Below are positions 1 to 10,522 of a DNA stretch of 63,866 bases, in pieces. Positions within the stretch are counted from its first letter, which is position 1. Each line of letters starts with the position of its first letter. A program made the position numbers and the translations under genes. The DNA is taken from contig NZ_JAKRGH010000029.1 in assembly GCF_022347565.1 (NCBI RefSeq), positions 1 to 63,866 on the forward strand, in the 5' to 3' direction. This DNA comes from Vibrio sp. Of7-15 (GTDB lineage Bacteria; Pseudomonadota; Gammaproteobacteria; Enterobacterales; Vibrionaceae). The notes below the pieces were generated by a model that saw nothing but the letters and a program-made list of their open reading frames with translations, did no database searches and was not told the origin of the DNA.

Positions 1-10
1 CGAAACAAAT

Positions 11-95
11 GCGGAAGTGGCGGAATTGGTAGACGCACCAGATTTAGGTTCTGGCGCCGCAAGGTGTGAGAGTTCAAGTCTCTCCTTCCGCACCA
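11..95 (+). tRNA. tRNA-Leu (anticodon UAG)
   Basis: An 85-nt class II tRNA. The acceptor stem GCGGAAG pairs with CTTCCGC, followed by discriminator A and an encoded CCA. The anticodon arm CCAGA-TTTAGGT-TCTGG carries TAG, read as leucine UAG. A long variable arm (GGCGCCGCAAGGTGT) and a T arm with GAGTTCAAGTCTC are visible. It probably ends a tRNA operon that begins outside the window. Confidence 0.97.
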
Positions 96-101
96 TATTA
101 G

Positions 102-128
102 AAACCCACTCTTTAGTGGGTTTTCTTT
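102..128 (+). terminator. terminator after tRNA-Leu
   Basis: A 9-bp stem AAACCCACT / AGTGGGTTT with a 4-nt loop, followed by a T-rich run, starts 7 nt after the tRNA 3' end. It is the expected intrinsic terminator of the tRNA transcript. Confidence 0.85.
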
Positions 129-207
129 TATCTGCTATTCACACCATTCAATATAACCATAAACCTTATCACCTCTTTAATCTGCTGTTTTCCCATTTTC
201 CTTGAAA

Positions 208-234
208 TATAAAAAAGGCCACCGAAGTGACCTT
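208..234 (-). terminator. terminator of ubiF
   Basis: On the minus strand AAGGTCAC-TTCG-GTGGCCTT forms an 8-bp stem (one G-U pair) closed by a UUCG tetraloop and followed by six T. It lies about 27 nt after the ubiF stop codon. Confidence 0.85.
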
Positions 235-260
235 ATTCATTTATGAATATTTCCGGTTAA

Positions 261-1421
261 TTATAACCCCATCGCATACTTCAGTACTTGATGTTTTAGC
301 GGACCAGATGACTCTGCCAATTTCAGCGCAGCGTTTCGCATTATCTTTAACGGTAAAATGTCATTACTGAACGTGGTATAGAAAAAATCCATTCCTGACT
401 GCATCAATAAATTATCTTTTCTTCTTGCACGCTGATACTCAACCAATGACGCTTCTAAGGCCCATTCACTGCCTTTATCTGCAACAATATCTAACAATGC
501 ACTCACGTCTTTAAAGCCTAGGTTAACCCCCTGACCCGCTAATGGGTTAATAGTATGAGCAGCATCCCCTAATAAAATGCAGCGATGAGAAAAATACTGT
601 TGTGCGTGGCGGCGGGTTAAAGGAAAACTGCCCCACTGTTCGACTGAAAATTCTCCTAACTCATCAGGAAAATAACTCTGGATCTCATCATGCAACTGCC
701 CTTTGCTCATTTGGCTTAACTGCTTAATTCGCTCAGGACTGTCGTACCACACTAATGATCCTTTTTTCCCCGTTAATGGAAGAAAAGATCGTGGTCCAGT
801 CGGGGTAAACCACTGCCATGTTATATCTTGTTGTTCGGATTCCGTTGTAATATTAATCAACATACAATGCTGACGATAATCCCAAGCGGTAATGCCTATT
901 CCTGCTTGCTGACGAACTTGAGAGTTCGCCCCATCGGCTCCAACGACCCAACTAGCTTTTAGCTTTTGGCCATCATCCAACTCAACAACATTATATCCAT
1001 GACCCAAATTAATCCTTTTAAGACGAGAAGGACAAAACAAAGATAGATTAGGAAATTGCTCAAACTGCTTCCACAGCCCCAGTTGAATCAAACGATTTTC
1101 AACAATAAAACCCAACTGCTGCATATCCAATGCGTCGGAATGAAAGCGCGTCCGACATTCAGGATGCTCCCACGTTTCCAAACGGCGATATGGGCATACT
1201 CTCATCGCTTCAATCTCTGACCATGCGCCTAAACTTTGTAACAAATTTACTGATGCTTGAGAAATGGCTGAGACACGCAAATCCATAGCTTGATTAACGT
1301 CATAATCAACTGGAGCATGGCCTTCAACAACCGCAACGCTTTTTCCTTGTTTGGCAAAACCAATCGCAGCAGCTGCACCAACCATGCCACCACCAATAAT
1401 CACAATATCAAACTGTTCCAT
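261..1421 (-). CDS. ubiF: ubiquinone hydroxylase UbiF (FAD monooxygenase)
   Basis: 386 aa. An FAD-dependent hydroxylase of the UbiH/UbiF/VisC/COQ6 family, which adds a ring hydroxyl during ubiquinone synthesis. The N-terminal dinucleotide-binding motif GGGMVGAAAA is at about residues 10-20, a second motif ADGANSQVRQ near 160, and the FAD-phosphate motif GDAAHTINPLAGQGVNLG near 285-300. Length and the divergent position next to miaB match E. coli ubiF, which favours UbiF (2-octaprenyl-3-methyl-6-methoxy-benzoquinol hydroxylase) over its paralogues UbiH and UbiI. It is transcribed alone and has its own terminator. The paralogue assignment is inference from synteny plus recalled sequence similarity. 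Confidence 0.9.
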   Translation of the reverse strand: MEQFDIVIIGGGMVGAAAAIGFAKQGKSVAVVEGHAPVDYDVNQAMDLRVSAISQASVNLLQSLGAWSEIEAMRVCPYRRLETWEHPECRTRFHSDALDMQQLGFIVENRLIQLGLWKQFEQFPNLSLFCPSRLKRINLGHGYNVVELDDGQKLKASWVVGADGANSQVRQQAGIGITAWDYRQHCMLINITTESEQQDITWQWFTPTGPRSFLPLTGKKGSLVWYDSPERIKQLSQMSKGQLHDEIQSYFPDELGEFSVEQWGSFPLTRRHAQQYFSHRCILLGDAAHTINPLAGQGVNLGFKDVSALLDIVADKGSEWALEASLVEYQRARRKDNLLMQSGMDFFYTTFSNDILPLKIMRNAALKLAESSGPLKHQVLKYAMGL

Positions 1422-1677
1422 ATTTCGCCTGTAATACTATCTCGTTGTTTTACGAATCATTCTGCCTTGTAGTTTACTCCGACTGTAAATTATTGCGATA
1501 TCGAGTTCGCCAAATTCAGAAAAACCACATAATATTCGTGGTGGTGAACAACTAGTCAGATACGCTTGAAAGCAGTACAATACGCGGCTTGCTATCATTT
1601 ATAGTTCTGACAACAACTCTATTAAATGATAAAGCATGTTAGACAGAACCAATTTTAAATTACGAGCGAAGAGTTAA

Positions 1678-3102
1678 ATGGCTAAGAAACTGCTAATTAG
1701 AACCTGGGGCTGCCAGATGAACGAATACGATTCATCTAAAATGGCCGATCTGCTTAATGCCGCAAATGGTTATGAGCTAACGGAAGAACCAGAGGAAGCA
1801 GATGTTCTGCTGCTTAACACCTGTTCGATCCGTGAAAAAGCACAAGAAAAAGTATTCCACCAGCTAGGCCGTTGGAAAAACTTAAAAGATAAGAAGCCAG
1901 GCCTTGTAATCGGTGTTGGTGGCTGTGTGGCAACCCAAGAAGGTGCTCACATTCGCCAACGTGCTCCTTACGTTGATGTAATTTTTGGCCCGCAAACCTT
2001 GCACCGCTTGCCTGAAATGATCAAGCAATCGCAAAACGATGATGCGCCGATCATGGATATCTCTTTCCCTGAGATTGAAAAATTTGATCGCCTACCTGAG
2101 CCACGTGCTGAAGGCCCTACCGCATTCGTATCCATCATGGAAGGCTGCTCTAAATACTGTACTTACTGCGTAGTACCATACACTCGTGGTGAAGAAGTGA
2201 GTCGCCCAATGGATGATGTACTATTTGAAGTTGCTCAACTTGCAGAGCAAGGCGTACGTGAAGTAAATCTTCTTGGTCAGAACGTAAACGCATATCGTGG
2301 CGACATGCACGACGGCGACATCTGTACTTTTGCAGAATTATTACGCCTAGTTGCAGCGATTGACGGTATCGACCGTATTCGTTTTACAACCAGTCACCCA
2401 CTGGAGTTTACTGATGACATCGTTGCGGTTTATGAAGACACTCCAGAATTAGTTAGCTTCCTTCACTTACCAGTGCAAAGTGGTTCAGACCGTATTCTAA
2501 CCATGATGAAGCGCCCGCACACGGCCATCGAATATAAGTCGATTATTCGTAAACTGCGTAAAGCACGTCCTGATATTCAAATCAGTTCAGACTTTATTGT
2601 TGCATTCCCTGGTGAATCTGATCAAGACTTCCAAGCAACGATGAAATTAATCCGCGACGTTGATTTTGATATGAGCTTTAGCTTTATCTTCTCAGCACGC
2701 CCTGGTACGCCAGCAGCGGATTACCCATGTGATTTGCCAGAGCAAGTGAAGAAAGATCGTCTATCTGAGCTACAGCAACAAGTAAACTCGCAAGCAATGC
2801 GCTACTCTCGTCAAATGCTAGATACTGAGCAACGTATTCTTGTTGAAGGCCCATCGAAGAAAAACCTAATGGAACTTCGAGGCCGTACTGAAAATAGCCG
2901 TGTCGTTAACTTCGAAGGCTCAGCGGATCTTATTGGTCAATTTGTTGATGTGAAAATTACGGAAGTTTTCCCTAATTCACTTCGTGGTGAACTGATCCGC
3001 ACAGAAGCAGAAATGAACCTGCGTGTGGCGATGTCGCCTGCTGAAGTTATTGAGAAAACTCGAAAAGAAGATGAGCTAGGTGTAGCTACCTTTACACCTT
3101 AA
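1678..3102 (+). CDS. miaB: tRNA-i6A37 methylthiotransferase MiaB
   Basis: 474 aa. A radical-SAM enzyme that converts i6A37 to ms2i6A37 in tRNAs reading codons that start with U. The N-terminal UPF0004 domain holds three cysteines ([29 protein letters not shown]) for the auxiliary 4Fe-4S cluster. The radical-SAM motif CSKYCTYC lies near residues 157-164, and the C-terminus has a TRAM domain for tRNA contact. Length is normal for the family. It heads the cluster with phoH, ybeY, corC and lnt, all in the same direction. A GAAGAG-like Shine-Dalgarno precedes the ATG. Confidence 0.97.
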   Translation: MAKKLLIRTWGCQMNEYDSSKMADLLNAANGYELTEEPEEADVLLLNTCSIREKAQEKVFHQLGRWKNLKDKKPGLVIGVGGCVATQEGAHIRQRAPYVDVIFGPQTLHRLPEMIKQSQNDDAPIMDISFPEIEKFDRLPEPRAEGPTAFVSIMEGCSKYCTYCVVPYTRGEEVSRPMDDVLFEVAQLAEQGVREVNLLGQNVNAYRGDMHDGDICTFAELLRLVAAIDGIDRIRFTTSHPLEFTDDIVAVYEDTPELVSFLHLPVQSGSDRILTMMKRPHTAIEYKSIIRKLRKARPDIQISSDFIVAFPGESDQDFQATMKLIRDVDFDMSFSFIFSARPGTPAADYPCDLPEQVKKDRLSELQQQVNSQAMRYSRQMLDTEQRILVEGPSKKNLMELRGRTENSRVVNFEGSADLIGQFVDVKITEVFPNSLRGELIRTEAEMNLRVAMSPAEVIEKTRKEDELGVATFTP

Positions 3103-3163
3103 CGCTCAATAACCTATGCCGCTTGTGGTTTATTTCCACAGGCGGCAATACTGTGAGGCACCC

Positions 3164-4249
3164 TTGAGCACAAAAATCACAACATTAGACGTTACTCTCG
3201 AACCCGCAGATAATCGTCGCCTTTCTACCCTTTGTGGCCCTTTCGATGACAACATTAAACTCCTTGAACGCCGTTTAGGTGTTGAGATTAACCACCGAGA
3301 TAATAAGTTCAGTGTTGTTGGCAAACCTCATACTGTATCTGCAGCTGCCGATATTTTAAAAAGACTGTATGTTGAAACCGCGCCAGTAAAAAATCAGTTC
3401 CCAGATCTTGAGCCTGAACAAGTTCACCTTGCTATCAAAGAATCTGGTGTACTAGAGCAAAACCACGACAGCAGCACGATTGGTTACGGTAAAGAAATTT
3501 TTATCAAAACCAAAAAGGGCGTCATCAAGCCCCGTACTGAAAACCAAGCTCAGTACGTCTCCAACATGGTCACTCATGATATTAGCTTTGGTATTGGTCC
3601 AGCGGGTACTGGTAAAACATACCTTGCTGTTGCGGCCGCTGTAGATGCCTTAGAGCGCCAAGAAATTCGTCGCATTTTACTGACTCGCCCAGCCGTTGAG
3701 GCCGGTGAAAAGTTAGGTTTCCTACCTGGTGATTTAAGCCAAAAAGTCGACCCGTATTTACGTCCTCTTTACGATGCTCTATTTGAAATGCTGGGCTTTG
3801 AACGTGTTGAAAAGCTGATTGAACGTAATGTGATTGAAGTGGCCCCACTTGCCTATATGCGTGGCCGAACATTAAATGATGCATTTATTATTCTGGATGA
3901 AAGCCAAAACACCACGGTTGAACAAATGAAAATGTTCCTCACTCGGATTGGCTTTAACTCACGAGCAGTGATCACCGGGGACGTAACCCAAATAGATTTA
4001 CCTCGTCATACGAAATCAGGCTTACGTCATGCCATTGAAGTGCTGTCTGAGGTGGATGAAATCAGCTTTAATTTCTTCATTGCTGACGATGTTGTTCGCC
4101 ACCCGGTGGTTGCACGAATCGTGAATGCCTATGAGAAATGGGAAGTAAAAGATCAAAAAGAGAAAAAATTAGCAGAACAACGTCGACGAGAGCAACAAGA
4201 AGCAAAACTTTTGCAGTCTAATGTAGTCGAAAGTAATGAAGGTAAATAA
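3164..4249 (+). CDS. ybeZ: PhoH-family ATPase (YbeZ)
   Basis: 361 aa from a TTG start. A PhoH-family P-loop ATPase that works with the endonuclease YbeY encoded immediately downstream (zero spacing), probably in rRNA/RNA metabolism. Walker A GPAGTGKTY is near residue 145 and Walker B FIILDESQ near 240; the C-terminus is Lys/Glu-rich. The upstream in-frame ATG at 3116 sits inside a GCCGC/GCGGC hairpin with no Shine-Dalgarno, whereas TTG 3164 has GAGG five bases before it and gives a protein close to the E. coli length with the same N-terminal 'TLEPADN' block. The start is therefore an inference, while the identity is firm. Confidence 0.92.
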   Translation: MSTKITTLDVTLEPADNRRLSTLCGPFDDNIKLLERRLGVEINHRDNKFSVVGKPHTVSAAADILKRLYVETAPVKNQFPDLEPEQVHLAIKESGVLEQNHDSSTIGYGKEIFIKTKKGVIKPRTENQAQYVSNMVTHDISFGIGPAGTGKTYLAVAAAVDALERQEIRRILLTRPAVEAGEKLGFLPGDLSQKVDPYLRPLYDALFEMLGFERVEKLIERNVIEVAPLAYMRGRTLNDAFIILDESQNTTVEQMKMFLTRIGFNSRAVITGDVTQIDLPRHTKSGLRHAIEVLSEVDEISFNFFIADDVVRHPVVARIVNAYEKWEVKDQKEKKLAEQRRREQQEAKLLQSNVVESNEGK

Positions 4250-4717
4250 ATGAGTATCGAGCTCGATTTACAGCTGGTAAGCGAAAGCACTGAAGGCTTA
4301 CCAACTGAGCAACAATTTCAACACTGGCTAAATACAACCATTACACAGTTTCAGCCGCAAGCAGAAGTGACGGTTCGTATTGTCGATGTCGAAGAAAGCC
4401 ACCAGCTAAACAATGAATACCGTGGTAAAGATAAGCCAACCAACGTGTTGTCTTTTCCATTTGAAGCACCACCAGGCATTGAGCTCGATTTACTAGGTGA
4501 TTTAATTATTTGCCGACAAGTAGTAGAGCAAGAAGCTAAAGAGCAAAATAAAACCTTATTAGCACATTGGGCTCATATGGTTGTACATGGAAGTCTCCAT
4601 CTGCTAGGTTATGATCATATCGATGATGCTGAAGCAGAAGAGATGGAAGCTTTGGAAACCGAAATCATGATGGGCATGGACTTTCCAGACCCATATGCGG
4701 ATGACAAAGCATACTAA
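4250..4717 (+). CDS. ybeY: rRNA maturation endoribonuclease YbeY
   Basis: 155 aa. A zinc-dependent single-strand endoribonuclease needed for 16S rRNA 3' maturation and ribosome quality control. The diagnostic motif [11 protein letters not shown] puts the zinc histidines at residues 113, 117 and 123. The conserved block [15 protein letters not shown] is present near residue 58. The ATG directly abuts the ybeZ stop, so translation is probably coupled. Length is normal. Confidence 0.97.
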   Translation: MSIELDLQLVSESTEGLPTEQQFQHWLNTTITQFQPQAEVTVRIVDVEESHQLNNEYRGKDKPTNVLSFPFEAPPGIELDLLGDLIICRQVVEQEAKEQNKTLLAHWAHMVVHGSLHLLGYDHIDDAEAEEMEALETEIMMGMDFPDPYADDKAY

Positions 4718-4775
4718 TACAAGCTATTTCGCTCATAGCCAATAGTTTGATTTCAATCATTTAATATAGAAAACG

Positions 4776-5648
4776 ATGAACGACGATAATTCTCAAAATT
4801 CTGAAGGTCCGAGTAGAAAGTCCTTCTTTGAACGCCTAGGTCAACTATTTCAAGGAGACCCTAAAGACCGCCAAGAGTTGGTGGATGTTTTTAGAGACTC
4901 AGAAGAAAATGACCTGATTAACCACGACACCCGCGACATGCTTGAAGGTGTTATGGCAATCGCCGAAATGCGAGTAAGAGACATCATGATCCCTCGCTCG
5001 CAAATGGTTACAGTCGAACGCTCACAAGAGCTGGATGCGCTGATTGACATCATTATTGATGCTTCTCACTCTCGCTACCCAGTAATTAGCGAAGACAAAG
5101 ACCATGTGGAAGGCATTCTACTAGCGAAGGACTTAATCCGGTATTTAGGCTCCAATAGTGAACCATTCGATATAGAAGAAGTCATACGTCCTGCTGTGGT
5201 TGTTCCAGAAAGCAAGCGTGTCGACAAACTTCTAAAAGAATTCAGAGAAGAGCGCTATCACATGGCCATTGTGGTTGATGAGTTTGGCGGTGTCTCTGGC
5301 TTAATCACCATTGAAGATATTCTCGAACAAATTGTTGGGGAAATTGAAGATGAATTCGATGACGAAGAAGAAGAAGATATTCGTCAGCTCAGTAAACACA
5401 CCTTTGCTGTGAAAGCACTGACCACCATTGAAGAGTTTAATGAAACGTTCTCGACTCGCTTCAGTGATGATGAAGTCGACACAGTAGGCGGAATGGTAAT
5501 GACCAGCTTTGGCCACTTACCAAGCCGAGGTGAAACCGTTGAAATCGAAGGCTATAGCTTTAAGGTAACCGCAGCAGACAATCGTCGGGTAGTGCAACTA
5601 CAAGTCACCGTCCCTGATCAAAATGTTCCTGTATCTGCGACTACATAA
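4776..5648 (+). CDS. corC: CorC (YbeX) CBS-domain Mg/Co resistance protein
   Basis: 290 aa, soluble. An N-terminal segment (about 1-65) is followed by two CBS domains (about 66-195, with [12 protein letters not shown] and [25 protein letters not shown]) and a C-terminal transporter-associated domain of the CorC/HlyC type. Family members bind adenine nucleotides and are implicated in magnesium/cobalt efflux and, through this locus, in ribosome metabolism. It sits 58 nt after ybeY and 3 nt before lnt, as in E. coli. An acidic loop FDDEEEED is visible near residue 195. Confidence 0.95.
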   Translation: MNDDNSQNSEGPSRKSFFERLGQLFQGDPKDRQELVDVFRDSEENDLINHDTRDMLEGVMAIAEMRVRDIMIPRSQMVTVERSQELDALIDIIIDASHSRYPVISEDKDHVEGILLAKDLIRYLGSNSEPFDIEEVIRPAVVVPESKRVDKLLKEFREERYHMAIVVDEFGGVSGLITIEDILEQIVGEIEDEFDDEEEEDIRQLSKHTFAVKALTTIEEFNETFSTRFSDDEVDTVGGMVMTSFGHLPSRGETVEIEGYSFKVTAADNRRVVQLQVTVPDQNVPVSATT

Positions 5649-5651
5649 TTA

Positions 5652-7169
5652 ATGAACCATTCTAAATTATTGACTTTCAAGCGGCCTTTATTGGCCGCTT
5701 TTGTTGGAGCAAGCACAACACTGGCTTTTGCTCCATTTAGTATTTGGCCTCTTGCCATTATTTCTCCCCTATTATTTTTTCTACTGCTTAATAAACAAAG
5801 CACAAAAAAAGCCGCATACATTGGCTTTGCTTGGGGCTTAGGTCTATTTGGTAGCGGAGTAAGCTGGGTACACGTTAGCATTGACAACTTTGGTGGCATG
5901 CCTAAAGTTGCTGGCTTATTCTTAATGCTGTCCTTAATAAGCTACCTTTCACTGTTTCCAGCCCTATTTGCAGGATTGCTTAACCGCTTCTTCCCCACAG
6001 CATCGTATTCACGCCTAGTCTTGGCTGCGCCTATTTTATGGCTAGTTATTGATTGGCTTCGCGGCTGGTTATTCACGGGCTTTCCGTGGCTATGGCTGGG
6101 GTACAGCCAAATTAATAGTCCCCTTGCAGCTTTTGGCCCAGTATTAGGTGTTGAAGGCATAACACTGATGATGGTGCTAAGTGCTGGCTCTGTTGCCCTC
6201 ACGCTTCTCACAAAGCAGCGTTTGCCTTTAATGCTTCCCATCGTTATCGCCCTCTCAAACTGGGGCTTAATGTCACAAACTTGGGTAACCCCAATTAAAG
6301 AGCGCACAACAGAATTCGCTCTCATTCAAGGCAACATTCCTCAAGAATTAAAGTGGATTCCAAGTCAGCGCTGGCCAACCATCATGAAATACACGGATTT
6401 AAGCCGTGAGAACTGGGATGCAGACTTAATCATTTGGCCAGAAGCAGCAATTCCAGCCCTTGAAGACGAAATCCCAAGCTTTTTGAATAACCTTGATAAT
6501 GCCGCACGAATGAACAATTCAGCCATTATTACAGGCATCATAGATCAAAAAGACAATGGCGAGTATTTCAATAACATTATTGCTCTTGGTATCAACCAAG
6601 ATGGTGAATACCTGTATCAAGACAAAAGTCGCTACAGTAAACACCACTTACTGCCGTTTGGTGAATTTGTCCCTTTTGAAGATCTGCTTCGCCCACTAGC
6701 ACCACTGTTTAATCTGCCCATGTCTTCATTTAGCCGTGGTGACTTTGTTCAACCTAATTTAGATGCCAATAATACGCAGCTTGCACCTGCATTATGTTAT
6801 GAAGTCGCCTTTAGTGAACAAGTACGTCAAAGCATTAACGAGCAAACGGACTTTATTTTGACTCTCTCTAACGACGCTTGGTTTGGTGACTCCATCGGGC
6901 CGCTACAGCATATGGAGATAGCTCAAATGCGTGCACTGGAGCTTGGTAAGCCTTTGATCCGTTCTACCAATAATGGGGTGACCGCCATCACCGACCATTT
7001 CGGAAAAATCACGGCACAGATACCACAATTTGAAACGGCGGTTTTACGTGGTAGCGTGACCCCAACCAACGGCATGACGCCCTACCGACAATACGGGTCT
7101 TGGCCACTGTATATCTTTGCAATTCTTGGCCTAGTAGTGGCCATCGTTCGACAAAGAACAAAGCAGTAG
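5652..7169 (+). CDS. lnt: apolipoprotein N-acyltransferase Lnt
   Basis: 505 aa. An inner-membrane enzyme that N-acylates the amino-terminal cysteine of diacylglyceryl lipoproteins, the last maturation step before Lol sorting. About six N-terminal hydrophobic segments span residues 10-210, followed by a periplasmic nitrilase-like domain. The catalytic triad is visible as Glu in IIWPEAAIP, Lys in [17 protein letters not shown] and Cys in [11 protein letters not shown] last transmembrane segment is near the C-terminus ([14 protein letters not shown]). It starts 3 nt after corC. Lipoproteins LptE, RlpA, YajG and ApbE in this window are potential substrates. Confidence 0.96.
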   Translation: MNHSKLLTFKRPLLAAFVGASTTLAFAPFSIWPLAIISPLLFFLLLNKQSTKKAAYIGFAWGLGLFGSGVSWVHVSIDNFGGMPKVAGLFLMLSLISYLSLFPALFAGLLNRFFPTASYSRLVLAAPILWLVIDWLRGWLFTGFPWLWLGYSQINSPLAAFGPVLGVEGITLMMVLSAGSVALTLLTKQRLPLMLPIVIALSNWGLMSQTWVTPIKERTTEFALIQGNIPQELKWIPSQRWPTIMKYTDLSRENWDADLIIWPEAAIPALEDEIPSFLNNLDNAARMNNSAIITGIIDQKDNGEYFNNIIALGINQDGEYLYQDKSRYSKHHLLPFGEFVPFEDLLRPLAPLFNLPMSSFSRGDFVQPNLDANNTQLAPALCYEVAFSEQVRQSINEQTDFILTLSNDAWFGDSIGPLQHMEIAQMRALELGKPLIRSTNNGVTAITDHFGKITAQIPQFETAVLRGSVTPTNGMTPYRQYGSWPLYIFAILGLVVAIVRQRTKQ

Positions 7170-7183
7170 TTTTATCGCTAACT

Positions 7184-7219
7184 AAACAGAAGAGGCACAC
7201 CACCTCTTCTGTTTCTTTT
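7184..7219. terminator. bidirectional terminator lnt / ybeL
   Basis: A 12-bp perfect stem AAACAGAAGAGG / CCTCTTCTGTTT with a 7-nt loop lies between convergent lnt and ybeL. It is followed by CTTTTT on the plus strand and by AG-interrupted T on the minus strand, so it terminates lnt best and may serve both. Confidence 0.85.
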
Positions 7220-7701
7220 TATGGACGCAAAGACTGGCGAGTAAACTGATCATGCCCGCATTTCGTGCAAGGCGTAATAATGCAAGCATGATTATACTCT
7301 GTTTTATTCGCGCACTTTTCACACTCTAATATGCCAAGGCCAATCACTTCTCCTGCCTGAAAAATCCCTTGATGATCTAACTCTTCAAACGTTTCAAACC
7401 ATTCAATACGAGTTTTATCCGTGATCTCAGCTAAGCCCTGCCAAATAGAATCGGCAATCAAGCGATAAAATGGGCTATCAGGAAAAGTTTCTTTACTCTG
7501 CTCATAATTATCAGAAAACTCTTTGAGATCGCGCTTTAGGTACACCGCAATCAATGCCCACTCATCTTTAGTCATGTCACTAGCAGCATCTAAATAGTTT
7601 TCCGATGTTTCAACCCAGTTTTTCACTTCATCAGGGCTGTGCTTTAAGTTCTCAGTTACTTGCTCAAATAGGGCTTCATAACCCTCTTTTTGCTTAGACA
7701 T
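7219..7701 (-). CDS. ybeL: zinc-ribbon protein, YbeL/DUF1451 family
   Basis: 160 aa, soluble and acidic. The N-terminal two thirds look alpha-helical (tryptophan- and charge-rich). The C-terminus carries a zinc ribbon made of CEKCANK and CTKCGHD about 20 residues apart. This is the DUF1451 (YbeL) pattern, and E. coli ybeL likewise stands next to leuS. Function is not established in the family that I know of. It is divergent from leuS and has a GGAGG-type Shine-Dalgarno just before the ATG. Confidence 0.85.
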   Translation of the reverse strand: MSKQKEGYEALFEQVTENLKHSPDEVKNWVETSENYLDAASDMTKDEWALIAVYLKRDLKEFSDNYEQSKETFPDSPFYRLIADSIWQGLAEITDKTRIEWFETFEELDHQGIFQAGEVIGLGILECEKCANKTEYNHACIITPCTKCGHDQFTRQSLRP

Positions 7702-7724
7702 AGGCGACCTCCTAATATTCTCTA

Positions 7725-7753
7725 TTGTTGAGTCTCTTCCCTTTGGTTATTCT
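7725..7753 (+). promoter_or_regulatory. candidate leuS promoter
   Basis: TTGTTG, a 17-nt spacer and TATTCT form a reasonable sigma70 promoter in the ybeL-leuS divergent gap. It would give a leader of roughly 80 nt. I see no leucine leader peptide or attenuator. Confidence 0.4.
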
Positions 7754-7840
7754 ATGCGGATCAATTACTATCTGATCTAACCGATCTCACAAATCTAGAG
7801 TGAAAAGTCTCTGGATCTACTACACAGCCGGGTATCATCG

Positions 7841-10417
7841 ATGCAAGAACAATACAATCCGCAGGATATTGAACAAAAAGTTCAAAAACATTGGGACGAC
7901 AATAAAACCTTTATTGTTAGTGAAGACTCAAACAAAGAAAAATTCTACTGTCTCTCCATGTTCCCATACCCAAGTGGCCGACTGCACATGGGACACGTTC
8001 GTAACTACACCATCGGTGATGTGATCTCTCGTTACCAGCGTCTGCAAGGTAAAAATGTAATGCAACCAATCGGTTGGGATGCATTTGGTTTACCTGCAGA
8101 AAACGCAGCAGTAAAAAACAACACTGCACCAGCACCATGGACTTACGAAAACATTGAGTACATGAAAAACCAATTAAAATTACTTGGTTTTGGCTACGAC
8201 TGGAATCGTGAATTCGCAACTTGTACTCCTGAGTACTACCGCTGGGAGCAAGAGTTCTTCACTAAACTGTACAACAAAGGTTTAGTGTACAAAAAAACCT
8301 CTTCTGTAAACTGGTGTCCAAACGACCAAACCGTTCTGGCTAATGAGCAGGTTGAAGATGGCTGCTGCTGGCGCTGTGACACACCTGTTGAACAAAAAGA
8401 AATCCCACAGTGGTTCATTAAAATCACTGAATACGCTCAAGAGCTTCTAGACGATCTAGACAACCTAGACGGTTGGCCTGAAATGGTTAAGACCATGCAG
8501 CGCAACTGGATTGGCCGCTCTGAAGGTGTTGAGCTGTCTTTTGCTGTTAATGGTGAAGACGCTCCATTAGAAGTGTACACAACTCGCCCTGACACGCTAA
8601 TGGGTGTTTCTTACGTTGGTATCGCCGCAGGTCACCCACTTGCAGAGAAAGCCTCAAAGAACAACCCAGAGCTTGCTGCATTCGTTGAGGAATGTCGTAA
8701 CACTAAAGTTGCTGAAGCAGAACTAGCAACGATGGAAAAGAAAGGCATGGATACTGGCTTAACGGCTATCCACCCTCTTAACGGTCGTGTTGTTCCTGTT
8801 TACGTAGCAAACTTCGTTCTTATGGATTACGGCACAGGTGCGGTAATGGCGGTTCCTGCTCACGATCAACGTGACTACGAGTTCGCAACGAAGTACGGCA
8901 TCGATATCATTCCAGTAATCAAGCCAGAAGACGGTTCTGAGTTAGATATTTCTGAAGCGGCTTACACTGAGAAAGGTGTACTGTTCGATTCTGGTGAATT
9001 TGATGGCCTTGCTTTCCAAGAGGCATTCGACGCAATCGCTGCGAAGCTAGAAGCAGAAGGTAAAGGTAAGAAGACAGTAAACTTCCGTCTACGTGACTGG
9101 GGTGTATCTCGTCAGCGCTACTGGGGCGCACCTATTCCAATGGTAACGACGGAAGACGGTGAAGTTCACCCAGTACCAGCGGATCAACTGCCTGTTATTC
9201 TTCCTGAAGATGTAGTAATGGATGGCGTGACTAGTCCAATCAAAGCTGACAAAGAGTGGGCGAAGACCACATTTAATGGCGAACCAGCTCTACGTGAAAC
9301 CGATACGTTTGATACTTTCATGGAATCATCTTGGTACTACGCACGTTACTGTTCACCACAAGCAGATGACATCCTAGATCCAGAAAAAGCAAACTACTGG
9401 CTACCTGTAGACCAATACGTTGGTGGTATTGAGCATGCATGTATGCACTTATTGTACTCTCGCTTCTTCCACAAACTGCTTCGTGATGCTGGCTACGTAA
9501 CATCTGACGAGCCATTCAAACAGCTTCTATGTCAAGGCATGGTACTGTCTGATGCGTTCTTCCACACTAACGACAAAGGCACAAAAGAGTGGATCGCTCC
9601 GTCTGATGTGACTCTAGAGCGTGACGCAAAAGGTCGTATAGCTTCAGCAACAGACAACCAAGGCCGTGACGTTACCCACTCAGGCATGATCAAAATGTCT
9701 AAGTCGAAGAACAATGGTATCGATCCACAAGAAATGGTAGACAAGTACGGCGCTGACACAGTACGTCTATTCATGATGTTCGCGTCTCCAGCAGACATGA
9801 CTCTTGAATGGCAAGAGTCTGGTGTTGAAGGAGCTAACCGTTTCCTTAAGCGTGTTTGGAAACTGGTTCATACTCACTCTTCTAAAGGTGCTGCTGAATC
9901 TGTTGATGCTTCTGCTCTGTCTGGTGACCAAAAAGCGCTGCGTCGTGATATCCACAAGACTATCGCGAAAGTAACGGACGATATTGGTCGTCGCCAAACG
10001 TTCAACACCGCAATCGCGGCTATCATGGAACTGATGAACAAGCTAGCGAAAGCACCTCAAGAATCAGTACAAGATCGTGCAATTCTTGATGAAGCGTTAA
10101 AAGCTGTTGTGACTATGCTGTACCCGATGACTCCTCATGCAAGTTTTGAAATGTGGGAAGCGCTAGGCGGTACTAACGTAGATAGCGCTGACTGGCCTAC
10201 GGTTGACGAAAAAGCACTGGTTGAAGACGAGAAGCTGATCATTGTTCAGGTGAACGGTAAACTTCGTGCCAAACTGACTGTGGCTGCTGACGCATCAAAA
10301 GAGCAAGTTGAAGAGCTTGGTCTTTCTGATGAAAACGTAACTAAATTCACAGACGGCAAAACAATCCGTAAAGTGATTTACGTTCCAGGTAAACTACTCA
10401 ACATTGTAGCGAACTAA
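7841..10417 (+). CDS. leuS: leucyl-tRNA synthetase
   Basis: 858 aa. A class I aminoacyl-tRNA synthetase charging tRNALeu (one such tRNA lies at the start of this window). The HIGH-type signature [14 protein letters not shown] is near residues 47-60 and KMSKS near 619. The CP1 editing domain holds [11 protein letters not shown] near 250 and the Asp-containing [15 protein letters not shown] near 335. A C-terminal anticodon-binding domain ends in VNGKLRAKL...[13 protein letters not shown]. Codon usage is that of a highly expressed gene. The downstream ATG at 7841 is preferred over the out-of-frame 7800 start. Confidence 0.98.
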   Translation: MQEQYNPQDIEQKVQKHWDDNKTFIVSEDSNKEKFYCLSMFPYPSGRLHMGHVRNYTIGDVISRYQRLQGKNVMQPIGWDAFGLPAENAAVKNNTAPAPWTYENIEYMKNQLKLLGFGYDWNREFATCTPEYYRWEQEFFTKLYNKGLVYKKTSSVNWCPNDQTVLANEQVEDGCCWRCDTPVEQKEIPQWFIKITEYAQELLDDLDNLDGWPEMVKTMQRNWIGRSEGVELSFAVNGEDAPLEVYTTRPDTLMGVSYVGIAAGHPLAEKASKNNPELAAFVEECRNTKVAEAELATMEKKGMDTGLTAIHPLNGRVVPVYVANFVLMDYGTGAVMAVPAHDQRDYEFATKYGIDIIPVIKPEDGSELDISEAAYTEKGVLFDSGEFDGLAFQEAFDAIAAKLEAEGKGKKTVNFRLRDWGVSRQRYWGAPIPMVTTEDGEVHPVPADQLPVILPEDVVMDGVTSPIKADKEWAKTTFNGEPALRETDTFDTFMESSWYYARYCSPQADDILDPEKANYWLPVDQYVGGIEHACMHLLYSRFFHKLLRDAGYVTSDEPFKQLLCQGMVLSDAFFHTNDKGTKEWIAPSDVTLERDAKGRIASATDNQGRDVTHSGMIKMSKSKNNGIDPQEMVDKYGADTVRLFMMFASPADMTLEWQESGVEGANRFLKRVWKLVHTHSSKGAAESVDASALSGDQKALRRDIHKTIAKVTDDIGRRQTFNTAIAAIMELMNKLAKAPQESVQDRAILDEALKAVVTMLYPMTPHASFEMWEALGGTNVDSADWPTVDEKALVEDEKLIIVQVNGKLRAKLTVAADASKEQVEELGLSDENVTKFTDGKTIRKVIYVPGKLLNIVAN

Positions 10418-10442
10418 TTTAGTGCATTGAGCAAACACACAG

Positions 10443-10473
10443 TAGGGCTTATCATGCATGAGCCCTATTTTTT
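10443..10473 (+). terminator. terminator of leuS
   Basis: TAGGGCT / AGCCCTA stem with an 11-nt loop containing the palindrome CATGCATG, then TTTTTT. It lies 25 nt after the leuS stop and separates leuS from lptE. Confidence 0.85.
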
Positions 10474-10522
10474 CACCCTCAAACGCATAAAAATATCGAC
10501 CTAATCAAAAGGAGCAGACTCG

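Noticed and set aside
17-205. 62-codon ORF over the tRNA-Leu gene
   Set aside because: It is a chance frame through a tRNA and its terminator.
7800-8024. 74-codon ORF overlapping the leuS start
   Set aside because: Shifted frame of leuS without its own Shine-Dalgarno; not a leader peptide (no leucine run).
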